From NCBI RefSeq assembly GCF_004570385.1, contig NZ_SPQL01000008.1, forward strand, positions 162,667-226,666: 64,000 nt of DNA, given 5' to 3'. Source of the stretch: Blastococcus sp. CT_GayMR19 (GTDB lineage: Bacteria > Actinomycetota > Actinomycetes > Mycobacteriales > Geodermatophilaceae). Shown here piece by piece: positions 8,464 to 17,623 of the stretch. The notes beneath the pieces were generated by a model that was not told the DNA's origin, did no database searches, and saw nothing but the letters and a program-made list of their open reading frames with translations. Numbering within the stretch: the first letter of the stretch is position 1; the number at the start of each line of letters is the position of its first letter. Made by a program: the position numbers and the translations under genes.

Positions 8464-9648
8464 GTGGACCGCCTGCGCTTCGGCATCTTCCTGGCCCCGT
8501 TCCACCCGGCCGGGGAGAACCCGACCACGGCCCTGCAGCGCGACCTCGACCTGGTCGCCCACCTGGACCGGCTGGACTACGACGAGGCCTGGATCGGCGA
8601 GCACCACTCGGCCGGCACCGAGATCATCGCCTCGCCGGAGATCTTCATCGCGGCCGCCGCCCAGCACACCCGGCGGATCAAGCTGGGCACCGGAGTGACC
8701 TCGATCGCATACCACAACCCGCTCTGGGTGGCCGAGCGCATGGTGCTCCTCGACCACCTCACCCGCGGCCGGGCCATGCTGGGCTGCGGCCCGGGGTCCT
8801 TGCCGACCGACTCGATGATGCTCGGTCTCAACCCCACCGATACGCGGGAACTGCTCGAGGTCAACCTCGACATCATCATGCGGCTCCTGCGCGGCGAGAC
8901 GGTGACACAGCAGACCAAGACCCACAACCTGGTGAACGCCAGGCTGCACCTGCGGCCCTACACCCAGCCGTGTTTCGACGTCGCGGTGGCTGCCGTGGCG
9001 TCCCCGACGGGACCGCGGATGGCCGGCCGGCACGGCATCGGGCTGCTGTCGATCGGCGCCACCCTCACCAAGGACGGCTTCGACGCGCTGGCGCACCACT
9101 GGGGCGTGGTCGAGGAGCAGGCGCAGACCCACCACCAGACCATCTCGCGCGCGGCCTGGCGACTGGTCGGGCTCATGCACATCGCCGAGACCCGAGACCA
9201 GGCCTATCGCGACGTCGAGCACGGCATAGAGACGTGGTTCCGCTACTTCCAGAAGACCGCCGCGTTTCCCCAGATGGCGGTCGAGGGCGGCGACGTCAAG
9301 GAGATGATCGACTTCATCAACGACGCCGGCGTCGGCGCGATCGGCACCGTCGAGGACGCCCGGGCCCAGGTCCAGCGGCTGTGGGACCAGTCCCATGGCG
9401 GCTTCGGCGCCATGCTCCTGCTCGCACACGAGTGGGCCAACCCGCAGGCGACCAGGCGCTCCTACGAGCTCATCGCCCAGCACGTCATGCCGCACTTCCA
9501 AGGCGGTCAGACCACGCATGCCCAGGCCAGCCTCCAGGCGAAGGAGCACGCCATGGGCAAGCGGGAGGACTACGCCGCCCAGCAGATGCAGGCGGTCGCC
9601 ACCATGACCGAGCGCTACCAGCAGGAGCTCGCTGCGAAGAAGGGCTAG
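8464..9648 (+). CDS. LLM class flavin-dependent oxidoreductase (luciferase-like monooxygenase)
   Basis: 394 aa covering the full TIM-barrel luciferase-like fold. Recognisable parts are the N-terminal RFGIFLAPFHP strand, DEAWIGEHHSAG (family EHH motif), LGTGVTSIAYHNPLWVAERM, and GRAMLGCGPGSLP. Such enzymes use reduced FMN or F420 to oxygenate or dehydrogenate small substrates; the size and C-terminus resemble two-component flavin monooxygenases of the limonene / alkane type, but the substrate is not predictable. The GTG has a good Shine-Dalgarno (GAGGAGA) 4-9 nt upstream. A -10-like TACGTT lies at 8430-8435. It ends in TAG and converges on the SGNH hydrolase. Confidence 0.85.
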   Translation: MDRLRFGIFLAPFHPAGENPTTALQRDLDLVAHLDRLDYDEAWIGEHHSAGTEIIASPEIFIAAAAQHTRRIKLGTGVTSIAYHNPLWVAERMVLLDHLTRGRAMLGCGPGSLPTDSMMLGLNPTDTRELLEVNLDIIMRLLRGETVTQQTKTHNLVNARLHLRPYTQPCFDVAVAAVASPTGPRMAGRHGIGLLSIGATLTKDGFDALAHHWGVVEEQAQTHHQTISRAAWRLVGLMHIAETRDQAYRDVEHGIETWFRYFQKTAAFPQMAVEGGDVKEMIDFINDAGVGAIGTVEDARAQVQRLWDQSHGGFGAMLLLAHEWANPQATRRSYELIAQHVMPHFQGGQTTHAQASLQAKEHAMGKREDYAAQQMQAVATMTERYQQELAAKKG

Positions 9649-9683
9649 GTCCGTCGGGGGGCACCCGCTCTTCCGGATGCTCG

Positions 9684-10556
9684 TCAGTGCCCGACGGCCC
9701 GTTCCACGGCTCGCGCCAGCAGGCGATGGCCTTCGGCCGTCGGGTGGACGTCGTCGGGGTACAGGAGCCCCGCGGCGATCGTGCTGCCCCCGGCCTCGAG
9801 GGCACGCGACTCGAACGCCTCGAAGGCGTCCGCGACGACCGCATCGTTGTCGTCGGCGGCTTCGGCGATGGCTTCGTTCAGTGGCCGGACGAAGCCATCG
9901 ACCTCCACCACGTTGGTGTAGTCCAGCGCGTAGTAGGTCAGCACGACGATCCGCCCGCGGTAGTCCCCCTCGTCGCGCAGTGTGTCCAGGATGACGTCCA
10001 GGTTCTCCTCCAGCTGGTCGGCCATGACCTCCGCCTCGGCCGGCGTCGTGCACTGACCGGTGCCCAGGCAGAGGAACAGGTCGTTCGCGCCGAGCTGGAT
10101 GGTGACGAGCCGGACGCGGGGCGAGTCGTCCAGCACCTCGAGCGCGTAGTCGAGCTGTGCGCCTTCGTAGTCCTCGTGCAGGGGGAACCGATCCCGGTAA
10201 CCCAGGCCGGACGGGTCGAGGGAGTTCGCGCAACCGTTGCTCTGGGCGTCGGCGTCGATGAAGCTGGCCGTGGTCTCCCCCGGGCAGCTGGCGTTGATCA
10301 GGCGCAGGTCCCAGTCGTCGGCGATCAGGTCGGGATAGCCCACGAAGTTGTCGGGGTCCGGGTAGAGCTCCACTGCGTTCCCGATGAGGCCGAACGGCAC
10401 CGAGTCACCGAGGGCCAGGTAGGTGCGGTCCCGACTCTCCGAGTCGTCCTTCCCTGCCGGCGTCGCGAGCGCCGGGGTGCTCACGGCGACCGGACCGACG
10501 GCCGCCACCACCACCATGGCGACAAGACCCACCCGCCGGCGCAGGGAAGAAGACAT
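9684..10556 (-). CDS. Secreted SGNH/GDSL hydrolase
   Basis: 290 aa. A signal peptide (MSSSLRRR, then GLVAMVVVAAVGPVAVSTPA) predicts export. The mature enzyme shows the SGNH blocks: block I YLALGDSVPFG with the nucleophile Ser, block III LGANDLF with the Asn, and block V DDVHPTAEGH with the catalytic Asp and His. It is probably an extracellular esterase or lipase; eight cysteines may form disulfides. The ATG at 10556 was chosen because GAGGAG lies 8 nt upstream; the upstream in-frame ATG at 10610 would spoil the signal peptide. Confidence 0.85.
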   Translation of the reverse strand: MSSSLRRRVGLVAMVVVAAVGPVAVSTPALATPAGKDDSESRDRTYLALGDSVPFGLIGNAVELYPDPDNFVGYPDLIADDWDLRLINASCPGETTASFIDADAQSNGCANSLDPSGLGYRDRFPLHEDYEGAQLDYALEVLDDSPRVRLVTIQLGANDLFLCLGTGQCTTPAEAEVMADQLEENLDVILDTLRDEGDYRGRIVVLTYYALDYTNVVEVDGFVRPLNEAIAEAADDNDAVVADAFEAFESRALEAGGSTIAAGLLYPDDVHPTAEGHRLLARAVERAVGH

Positions 10557-10685
10557 GGGCGCTCCTCGGGGCGAGCGGCCGGCGGGCTCTCCGACCGCGG
10601 TCGGGGTCATGACCCCGCCACGCTAGGACCGGCCGTCTCGGAACGGAACGTCCTCTCTCCCGGTAACGGGCCCGGGCGACAGCGA

Positions 10686-11426
10686 CTAGACGATCCTGAT
10701 GCGCAGCCGGCGGAAGCCCCGCCCCTTGTTCTCCATCTTCACGACCTCGATCCGGCCGACCATCGCCGTCGACGCCACGTGCGTGCCGCCGTCCGCCTGG
10801 GTGTCGAGGCCGACGATGTCGACGATCCGCACCACGTCGATGTCCGGAGGCAGCAGGTCGGTCGCCGTGCGGATGATGTCCGGGATCGCGTAGGCCTCGT
10901 CCCGCGGCAGCGTCTTCACCTCGATCGGCCGGTCCGCGGTGATCTCCTCGTTGACGGCGGCAGCGACGCGCTCCTTGAAGTCCGCCGGCACCTCGGCCAG
11001 GTCGAAGTCCATCCGCGCGGTGAGCGGCTCCATGTTGCCGCCGGTCACCAGTGCGCCGAAGTCGCGGAAGACGACGCCGGTGAGCACGTGCAGCCCGGAG
11101 TGCGTCCGCATCAGGGCCGTCCGGCGCTCGTCGTCGAGCGCTCCCCGCACCGCCGTTCCCGGAGGCGGGACCGGGTCGCCCTCGACCGGGATCAGGTACA
11201 GCTCGTCGCCCTTGCGGGTACCGGCGATGCGGGTGCGCACCCCGCCCCACAGCAGCACGCCCTCGTCCGGCGGCTGCCCACCGCCGCCGGGATAGAACGC
11301 CGACCGGTCCAGCACGATCCCCTGCTCCGGGTCGGCGGCGAGCACGGTCGCGTCCCACTCGCGCACCGTGGAGTCGGCGAGGTCGAGGCGGTGGGTGTGG
11401 CCGTGCCGGTCCGTTTCGCTGGTCAC
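10686..11426 (-). CDS. AlaX-type alanyl-tRNA editing protein
   Basis: 246 aa. A short N-terminal beta domain (SAFYPGGGGQPPDEG is the family hallmark) precedes the editing domain related to the C-terminal editing domain of alanyl-tRNA synthetase. The first zinc motif is intact (H109-x3-H113 in THSGLH). In the second, the usual Cys of CxxxH is Asp: D212-G-G-T-H216. The family hydrolyses mischarged Ser- or Gly-tRNA(Ala) in trans. Start is GTG and stop is TAG. It is divergent from the DUF222/HNH gene, with a 58-bp spacer. Confidence 0.85.
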   Translation of the reverse strand: MTSETDRHGHTHRLDLADSTVREWDATVLAADPEQGIVLDRSAFYPGGGGQPPDEGVLLWGGVRTRIAGTRKGDELYLIPVEGDPVPPPGTAVRGALDDERRTALMRTHSGLHVLTGVVFRDFGALVTGGNMEPLTARMDFDLAEVPADFKERVAAAVNEEITADRPIEVKTLPRDEAYAIPDIIRTATDLLPPDIDVVRIVDIVGLDTQADGGTHVASTAMVGRIEVVKMENKGRGFRRLRIRIV

Positions 11427-11471
11427 GCCTGCATGGTGCCCTGGAGGGCGAAAACTGTCATAGGGCGCCTC

Positions 11472-11477
11472 TAACGT
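11472..11477 (+). promoter_or_regulatory. -10 box of a leaderless promoter
   Basis: TAACGT (TANNNT) lies 7 nt before the GTG at 11485, the spacing expected for a leaderless transcript. A second in-frame GTG at 11476 overlaps the box, so it is the less likely start. Confidence 0.4.
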
Positions 11478-11484
11478 GCGGTGT

Positions 11485-13038
11485 GTGTTCGACGGTCAGC
11501 CACCTCCGATCCCGGACGACGGCGACCCGATCCACGACCGACCGGACGACGTCGCCGCGCCGCTGAGCGACCTCGAGCTCGTGGCCGACATCTGGGCCGC
11601 CGACGCCCGCGAGTCCCGCCACGTCGCCGAGCGTGCCGCCTCCGTCGCCGCCCTGGCCCGGCGCCGCAGCATCGAGCGCGACAAGGATTTCAGGCAGCTC
11701 GGTGGTCCCGGGCTCGATTCCCGCCTGCGGCAGTCGCCGGTGCTCGCCGACGTGTCGGAGACGTTCGTGACCGAGCTGGCGATGATCCGGTGCTGCTCGG
11801 AGCGGGAGGCCGAACTCCTGGCCATCGAGTCGATCCTGCTGACCACCAAGCTCAGGGGCACCTGGAGCGAGCTGTACGCCGGGCGCATCGACGTCCGCAA
11901 GATGCGTGCCATGGTCGACCTGCTCGGTCCGGCCACGCCGAAGGTGGCCACCGCGATCGAGCAGCGCGTGCTTCCCGACGCCGAGCACCTCACCGTCGCT
12001 CAGCTTCGAGCCAGGGTTCGCCGGGTCCTCGCGCGGCTCGACGCCCAGGCGATGGACAAGCGGCGAGCCGAGGCCGCCCGCCGAGCCGGCGTCTGTCACC
12101 AGCCCACCCGCGACGGCATGAGCCAGCTCATCGTCGATCTGTCCGTCGCGGGCGCGGCCGCGTGCGTCGACGCGATCAGCCAGTACGCCGACCTGCTCCG
12201 TGCCGACGGCGACGAGCGTCCGATCGGGGTCATCCGCGCCGCGGTAGCCCAGGACCTGATCCTCCGGCCGTGGGACACGACCCGGCCGCCCGTCACCGCC
12301 CGGCTCGACATCCACGCGCCCCTCTCTGCGCTGTCGGCCGACTCCCCGTGCCCGCCCCCAGCCGAGATCGCCGGCGAGGTGGTCACCGCCGCGCAGTGCC
12401 GGGAGCTGCTCGAGCAGCTGGACATGCTGGGTGTGCGATCCGCTCCCGCGGGCGGATGCGTCCGGGTCGCCATCGGTGATCCGGTGACCGGCCGGCTCGT
12501 CGCCGTTGCCACCCGCAACGAGCTCCGCCGCGGGGCCTTCGGCACCGCCCGGCGCTCGAAGCGCCGGGGCCGCCGGCCCACGACCTCCTCGCCCCCAGGT
12601 GACAGGCCACGGGCCGGCGGACACCACGACCGAGACCCCGATCGGCCGGCGGACGGCCCCGGATTGCGGCCACCACCACCGAGCCATGGATATCGCCCCA
12701 CCGCTCCGCAGCAGAGATTCACCGAGGTGCGCGACCGGCACTGCCGCATGCCCGGCTGCCGGCGACGCGCCGGGCGCTGCGACATCGACCACGCCGTCGC
12801 CCATGCCGACGGCGGGGCCACCGCCTGCTGGAACCTCTGCTGCCTGTGCCGGCGGCATCACCGGATCAAGACGTTCGCCCGCGGCTGGCGCTTCGAGCTC
12901 CTCGCCGACGGACGACTGCTCGTCCGAACGCCGAGCGGGGTCTCCCGCGTCACCCGCCCCCCGAGCTGGACGTGGGACCCCGAACCCGACCCGCCCTGGC
13001 TCGAGGAGGAGGCTCCAGCCGACCGTGCCGCCCGGTGA
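11485..13038 (+). CDS. DUF222 domain protein with C-terminal HNH nuclease domain
   Basis: 517 aa. Residues ~30-330 form the helical DUF222 region (ELAMIRCCSEREAE, then a long run of Ala/Arg-rich helices). A Pro/Arg/Gly-rich linker follows, then an HNH domain with the pattern RHCRMPGCRR ... CDIDHAVAHADGGATACWNL ... CLCRRHHR, which has zinc-binding cysteines and the catalytic His. This large actinobacterial family is often multicopy, sometimes called 13E12 repeat proteins, and is of uncertain function. The GTG was chosen from promoter spacing. It stands alone, followed by a 232-bp spacer. Confidence 0.85.
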   Translation: MFDGQPPPIPDDGDPIHDRPDDVAAPLSDLELVADIWAADARESRHVAERAASVAALARRRSIERDKDFRQLGGPGLDSRLRQSPVLADVSETFVTELAMIRCCSEREAELLAIESILLTTKLRGTWSELYAGRIDVRKMRAMVDLLGPATPKVATAIEQRVLPDAEHLTVAQLRARVRRVLARLDAQAMDKRRAEAARRAGVCHQPTRDGMSQLIVDLSVAGAAACVDAISQYADLLRADGDERPIGVIRAAVAQDLILRPWDTTRPPVTARLDIHAPLSALSADSPCPPPAEIAGEVVTAAQCRELLEQLDMLGVRSAPAGGCVRVAIGDPVTGRLVAVATRNELRRGAFGTARRSKRRGRRPTTSSPPGDRPRAGGHHDRDPDRPADGPGLRPPPPSHGYRPTAPQQRFTEVRDRHCRMPGCRRRAGRCDIDHAVAHADGGATACWNLCCLCRRHHRIKTFARGWRFELLADGRLLVRTPSGVSRVTRPPSWTWDPEPDPPWLEEEAPADRAAR

Positions 13039-13221
13039 TGCGTGCCCGGCCGCCGCCGCCGGGGGCAGGGCGTGCGACTCCCGCGTGGGGTGACCCGGGT
13101 GCGGCTGGGGCGCGTGGGGCGCCTGCTGCCCCCCGGGCGACAGTGCCGTGCGAGGTGTCTCCCCGTCGACGGAGGGGGGTCCTCCGCGCGTTTCTCGTGA
13201 ACGGCGGTTAAGTTTCATCCA

Positions 13222-13237
13222 CGTGACGCGCGTCACG
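13222..13237. promoter_or_regulatory. Perfect 16-bp palindrome, Crp/GlxR-type candidate site
   Basis: The palindrome CGTGACGCGCGTCACG holds the core GTGA-N6-TCAC typical of the Crp/GlxR family. It lies 33 bp before the PHB depolymerase start and just after a -10-like TAAGTT at 13209-13214, a position more consistent with repression than activation. Confidence 0.4.
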
Positions 13238-13270
13238 CTCAGCTCTCCGCGCCGACGACAGGCAGGTCCC

Positions 13271-14515
13271 GTGCTCTACACCGCTTACGAAATGAACCGT
13301 CGAGCAGGCGCGCCTGTCGTCGCCGCCTCCGAGCTGACCGCGCGCGCCCTGCACGCGCTGCCCGCCCCGCTGGCCCGGACGCCCGGTGTGCGGCACCTCC
13401 GGGCCGCGTGCGAGATCGTCGCCAAGGCGCGGCCCACGCACGACCGCCCCGCCTACGGCATCGAGACCGTGCGCGTCGACGGCCAGTCGGTCGACGTGTT
13501 CGAGCGCCCGGCGACGACGACCCCGTTCGCCACCCTCCTGCACTTCGCCAAGCCGTCGGTCCACGGCCAGCCCCGCGTGCTCGTCGTCGGGCCCATGTCC
13601 GGGCATTTCACGACCCTGATCCGGCCCACCATCACGACCCTGCTGTCCGACCACGACGTCTACGTCATCGACTGGCACAACGCCCGGGACATCCCCGCCG
13701 ACCAGGGGAAGTTCGGGCTCGACGAGTACATCGAGCACGTCGTGGAGGCCCTTCGCCACCTCGGGCCGGACACCCACGTCGTCGCCGTCTGCCAGCCCGC
13801 CGTCCCCGTGCTGGCCGCCGTCGCCCTGCTCGCCGCCGCGGACGACCCCGCCCAGCCGAGCAGCGTCACGCTCATGGCCGGCCCGGTCGACACCCGCGTG
13901 AACCCCAACCGGGTCAACACCGCGGCCGAGACCAAGCCGCTCTCCTTCTTCGAGAAGCGACTCATCTCCACCGTCCCGGCGCGGTACCCCGGCGCCGGCC
14001 GGCGGGTCTACCCGGGCGTCGTCCAGCTGACCGCCTTCATGTCGATGAACCCCAAGCGGCACCTGACCGCCCACGCGCGGCTCTACCGCGAGCTCGTGGC
14101 CGGCAACGAGGTGGGGGCGGCGGCGATCCGCGACTTCTACGACGAGTACGGCGCCGTCATGGACGTCCCGGCCGACTTCTACCTGGAGACGGTCGGGCGC
14201 ATCTTCCAGGAGCACCACATGGCGACCGGCCGGTTCACCTGGCGTGGCCAGCACGTCGACCCGGGTGCCATCCGGCGCACCGCGCTGCTCACGGTCGAGG
14301 GCGCCCGCGACGACATCTGCTCCCCCGGGCAGACCCTGGCGGCGCACGACCTGTGCACCGGGATCCCGGCGGAGCGCAAGCACCACCACCTGCAGTCCGG
14401 TGTAGGCCACTACGGCGTCTTCAGCGGATCCCGCTGGGAGGCCGAGGTCTACCCCGTCCTGCGGTCCTTCATCGAGGCCTCCCGCGTCGAGGAACCGGTC
14501 GCCGCGCCCGCCTGA
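13271..14515 (+). CDS. Intracellular polyhydroxybutyrate depolymerase (PhaZ-like)
   Basis: 414 aa alpha/beta-hydrolase without signal peptide. The nucleophile elbow reads VAVCQPAVP, with C174 in place of Ser, which is the mark of intracellular PhaZ enzymes of the Ralstonia PhaZ1 type. The acid lies in EGARDDICSPGQ and the His in SGVGHYGVFSG. The predicted role is degrading stored PHB to 3-hydroxybutyrate oligomers. The GTG follows AGGCAGG 5-6 nt upstream and precedes the conserved LYTAYEMNR start. Regulation may involve the palindrome just upstream. The thiolase and FabG-like genes at 59-61 kb could handle related intermediates. Confidence 0.85.
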   Translation: MLYTAYEMNRRAGAPVVAASELTARALHALPAPLARTPGVRHLRAACEIVAKARPTHDRPAYGIETVRVDGQSVDVFERPATTTPFATLLHFAKPSVHGQPRVLVVGPMSGHFTTLIRPTITTLLSDHDVYVIDWHNARDIPADQGKFGLDEYIEHVVEALRHLGPDTHVVAVCQPAVPVLAAVALLAAADDPAQPSSVTLMAGPVDTRVNPNRVNTAAETKPLSFFEKRLISTVPARYPGAGRRVYPGVVQLTAFMSMNPKRHLTAHARLYRELVAGNEVGAAAIRDFYDEYGAVMDVPADFYLETVGRIFQEHHMATGRFTWRGQHVDPGAIRRTALLTVEGARDDICSPGQTLAAHDLCTGIPAERKHHHLQSGVGHYGVFSGSRWEAEVYPVLRSFIEASRVEEPVAAPA

Positions 14516-14674
14516 GCTGCTGGTTCCCTCGGCTGCCCCTCAGCGGCCCCTTCGGAACGCCAGGACGCCCCACTCCGGCACGCCCGGGAGCGTTGCCACC
14601 GGTGCGTCCGGCGAGGACGGTGGACGGCGCGGCGATGCCGCGGGGCGTCGCCGGCAACCGAGAGGAGTGGTGGC

Positions 14675-15295
14675 ATGTACGCCCGATCAACCACCGTCCG
14701 AGGGGATCCGCAGAAGATCGACGACGCGGTCAGGTACGTGCGTGACGAAGTCATGCCGGCCGTTCAGCAGATGAGCGGCTGCGTCGGCCTGTCGATGCTC
14801 TGCGACCGCGAATCCGGCCGCTGCATCGTCACGACCGCCTGGGCCGACGAGAGCGCGATGCACGCGACCGAGGAGGCCGTCCGCCCGATGCGGGAGCGCC
14901 TGGCGGAGATGTACGACGGGCAGCGCGAGATCAACGAGTGGGAGATCGCGATCCTGCACCGAATGCACGAGGCACCGGACGGCGCCTGTACGCGCGTGAC
15001 CTGGACCCGCGCCGATCCGGCCGAGATGGACCGGGTCGTCGACACCGTCCGCATGGCGCTGCTCCCCCGCCTCGAGGACCTGGACGGGTTCTGCAGCGTC
15101 AGCGTGATGGTCAACCGGGACAACGGCATGTGCGCCCTCGCCGCGACCTACATGACCCGGGACGCGATGAGCGGATCGCGCGAGGCGGTCTCGAAGATGC
15201 GGGACGAGTTCACCCAGCAGCTCGGCATGGAGGTCTTGGACATCGCCGAGTTCGACCTGGCCCTCGCCCACCTGCGAGTACCCGAGACAGTCTGA
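14675..15295 (+). CDS. Protein with two tandem ABM-like (dimeric alpha/beta barrel) domains
   Basis: 206 aa made of two repeats of about 100 residues each. Each has the ferredoxin-like pattern of antibiotic-biosynthesis-monooxygenase / dimeric alpha-beta barrel proteins. Repeat 1 contains VQQMSGCVGLSMLCDRESG and W.DESAM; repeat 2 contains LEDLDGFCSVSVMVNRDNG and MTRDAM. The duplication should let one chain mimic the usual dimer. The substrate is unknown; such folds also act as stress-related or heme-degrading proteins. A strong Shine-Dalgarno GAGGAG lies 7 nt before the ATG. A bidirectional terminator follows. Confidence 0.7.
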   Translation: MYARSTTVRGDPQKIDDAVRYVRDEVMPAVQQMSGCVGLSMLCDRESGRCIVTTAWADESAMHATEEAVRPMRERLAEMYDGQREINEWEIAILHRMHEAPDGACTRVTWTRADPAEMDRVVDTVRMALLPRLEDLDGFCSVSVMVNRDNGMCALAATYMTRDAMSGSREAVSKMRDEFTQQLGMEVLDIAEFDLALAHLRVPETV

Positions 15296-15305
15296 GGGGG
15301 TTCCC

Positions 15306-15338
15306 GGCCGGTTCCCCGTCGCAGCACGGGGACCGGCC
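15306..15338. terminator. Bidirectional hairpin terminator
   Basis: Two arms, GGCCGGT-T-CCCCGT and ACGGGG-ACCGGCC, pair over 13 bp with one bulged T and a 6-nt loop. The hairpin lies between two convergent genes and can serve both. Confidence 0.65.
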
Positions 15339-15343
15339 AGCTC

Positions 15344-16372
15344 TCACAAAGGCAGTACCGGCGCCGAGACCGAACGCGTTCCGCCCATCCACCCGGGCAG
15401 GAGCAGCATCTTCACGCCCGCTCCCCCGGTGACGACGACGTGCACGTCCGCCGCGGAGGCGGCCACCGTCAACCCGCCGAGCGCATCGGCCGCCACCAGA
15501 CCGGCCGCACCCGATCTCAGCAGCGCGCTCCCCCGCTCGAACAGGAATCCCGCGATCCGCTCGGTGTCCCATCCGCGCTGCGCGGTGTAGGCCGCCAGCT
15601 CCGGCGGCATCAGCAGGAACTGCTCACCCAGGCGGGCCCGGCGCGGATCGCCCGCGGCCAGGGCCACCCCGGCCATCGCCGCCGCGGCCGGCGCCAGGAC
15701 GTCCGGCACGTCGCGGTAGCCCTCGGCCGGCAGCACCTCCACCACGCTCCCGGCCCCCACCACGGTCACGGCGTCCGCGTCCGCCGCGAACCCCCGCCGG
15801 ACGGCGAGCGAGGGCAGCGGCCCGCCGGGGACCTCCGCCGTGCAGCATGTGTACTTCGCCGGCGAGCCGATGGTCGCCATGTCGGTCAGGCCCGCCGTCG
15901 CGCCGCCGATCCCGGCCAGCGCCAGCGAGACGGCCCGGCCCGCGCACGCGTTGGCCCGGTTGCCGGTGCCCAGCCCACCGGCACCCGATGTCAGGCCCGC
16001 CCGCGCCGCGACCGGACCGTGCACCAGCACCGCCACCGCCGGCGCACCGGTCGTCGTCGCGATGCCGAGCAGGTTGAACGCGTCGTCCAGCGCCGCCCGG
16101 CAAGCGGCCACCACCACCGGCAGCTGCACCGGCCGGCAGCCGGCCAGCACCGCGTACCAGCCGACGGCGCCCACCGTCAGCTCGCCGAACAGCGGCGGCA
16201 CGAGTCCGAGCACCGCGTCCGGAGCACGGACGCCGGCCAGCATCGCCGTGAGCCGGCCAGCGGTCGGCGGCACGACCGGCAGCCCGTCCCCGTGCCCGGT
16301 CGCCAGCAGGTCGTCGAGCACCACCGACGGGTCGGCGTCGGCCGCCACGAGAGGCGGGTCCGACGAGGTCAC
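15344..16372 (-). CDS. Conserved protein of unknown function, paralog of 17624-18667
   Basis: 342 aa, cytosolic. Shared motifs with its paralog are a GDGLPVVPPT segment near residue 29, AGCRP..LPVVVAACRAAL, RANACAGRAV, GSPAKYTCC and LAVRRGFA. The pattern is of a conserved enzyme-like fold with several cysteines, but I cannot name the reaction. It is the last gene of the operon: its GTG overlaps the MFS stop by 4 bp (GTGA), and a strong terminator follows. Compared with the paralog it lacks the CGTNCFG cysteine pair, having SGAGGLG there, which suggests divergence after duplication. Confidence 0.65.
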   Translation of the reverse strand: MTSSDPPLVAADADPSVVLDDLLATGHGDGLPVVPPTAGRLTAMLAGVRAPDAVLGLVPPLFGELTVGAVGWYAVLAGCRPVQLPVVVAACRAALDDAFNLLGIATTTGAPAVAVLVHGPVAARAGLTSGAGGLGTGNRANACAGRAVSLALAGIGGATAGLTDMATIGSPAKYTCCTAEVPGGPLPSLAVRRGFAADADAVTVVGAGSVVEVLPAEGYRDVPDVLAPAAAAMAGVALAAGDPRRARLGEQFLLMPPELAAYTAQRGWDTERIAGFLFERGSALLRSGAAGLVAADALGGLTVAASAADVHVVVTGGAGVKMLLLPGWMGGTRSVSAPVLPL

Positions 16373-17577
16373 GGGACGGGCTGTTCGACCCGCGGCTCGG
16401 GTGCGCGGTCCGGGCGCGGCACCCACCGCCACATCGCCACCGCACCGAGCAGCCCGACGCCACCCACGAACCACACCCCGCTGGCGAGCCCGGCGACCGC
16501 CGCCACCCCGCCGAGCAGCAGCGGACCTGCACCGAGGCCGAGGTCGGCGAGCAACCGGAAAACGCCGAGGAAGGATGCCCGGCCCGCGCTGGGCGAGGCG
16601 TCGGCACCCAGGACCATGACGAGGCCGCTGCTCATGCCGTTGCCCAGCCCCATGAGGGCCGCGGCGAGCGCGAACGTCACGACCCCCGAGGTGAACGGCA
16701 CGGCGATCAACCCCAGGCCCATGAGCAGCATGGCCGGAACGGCCACCCACATCCGGCCGTAGCGGTCCATCACCTTGCCGGCCGGATAGAACAGCAGCAT
16801 GTCGACCGCGCTGCTGAGGCCGAAGATCAGCGCCGTGGTCGAGGCGTCCAACCCGATGCTCTGGCCCCAGATCGGGATGACCGCCAGCCGCGCGGCCCGG
16901 ACCACGCCGACGAACGACGCCGCCGTCCCCACGGTGAGCAGGACCTTGCGGTGCGAACGGACGACGTCGGCCAGCCCGACCTTGGCCGAGGACGTCCCGG
17001 CCCCGTGTCCGGGGACGTCCGGCAGGAACAGCAGCAGCAGGGCACCGGCGGCCGCCGCGGCGATGTGGACCCCGTACGCCGCGTCGGTCCCGCCCAGCGC
17101 CATGGCACCGGCACCCAGGAAGGGGCCGGCGAACGTACCGATCCGCTGCACCCCGCCCAGGGTGGACAGCGCCCGGGCCCGCATGTCCGGGGAGACGGCC
17201 TCGGTGAGGTAGGCCTGCCTGGCCAGCTGCCACACCGCGGTGGCCGCGCCGGTCAGGCCGACGGCCACACCCAGCACCCACACCGCCGGAGCCAGGACGC
17301 ACACGACCAGCGCGGCCGAGACGAGCAGCGTCGCCCACAGCATGGCGCGGCGCTCGCCGATCCTCGCGGTCAGTTGGCCCGCCGGGATGTCAGCCAGCAG
17401 GTGACCGAGGCCGACGGCGCCGACGACGACGCTGGCGCCCCCGACACCGGCACCTAGATCCAGCGCCGTCAGGGCGATGACCGGCGCGATCGCCCCTTGA
17501 CCCAGCCCATAGAGCATCGACGGCAGGAACACGGTCGGTGCGACCGACCGCAGCGACACCGTGCCGGCGACCGTCAC
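16369..17577 (-). CDS. MFS transporter
   Basis: 402 aa with about 12 hydrophobic segments and a central polar loop near residue 195. The MFS motif between segments 2 and 3 is visible as AGQLTARIGERRAM. A second copy, AGKVMDRYGRMW, marks the second half, as expected for two 6-helix halves. The direction of transport and substrate are unknown; position in an acyl-CoA operon next to the UGSC gene suggests uptake or efflux of an organic acid or an intermediate (inference). It begins 47 nt after one paralogous gene and overlaps the other by 4 bp. Confidence 0.8.
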   Translation of the reverse strand: MTVAGTVSLRSVAPTVFLPSMLYGLGQGAIAPVIALTALDLGAGVGGASVVVGAVGLGHLLADIPAGQLTARIGERRAMLWATLLVSAALVVCVLAPAVWVLGVAVGLTGAATAVWQLARQAYLTEAVSPDMRARALSTLGGVQRIGTFAGPFLGAGAMALGGTDAAYGVHIAAAAAGALLLLFLPDVPGHGAGTSSAKVGLADVVRSHRKVLLTVGTAASFVGVVRAARLAVIPIWGQSIGLDASTTALIFGLSSAVDMLLFYPAGKVMDRYGRMWVAVPAMLLMGLGLIAVPFTSGVVTFALAAALMGLGNGMSSGLVMVLGADASPSAGRASFLGVFRLLADLGLGAGPLLLGGVAAVAGLASGVWFVGGVGLLGAVAMWRWVPRPDRAPEPRVEQPVP

Positions 17578-17623
17578 CGGCGGTCCCCGTCAGCAGCGAG
17601 TGCGGGCGGCCGCGCGACGGCGG

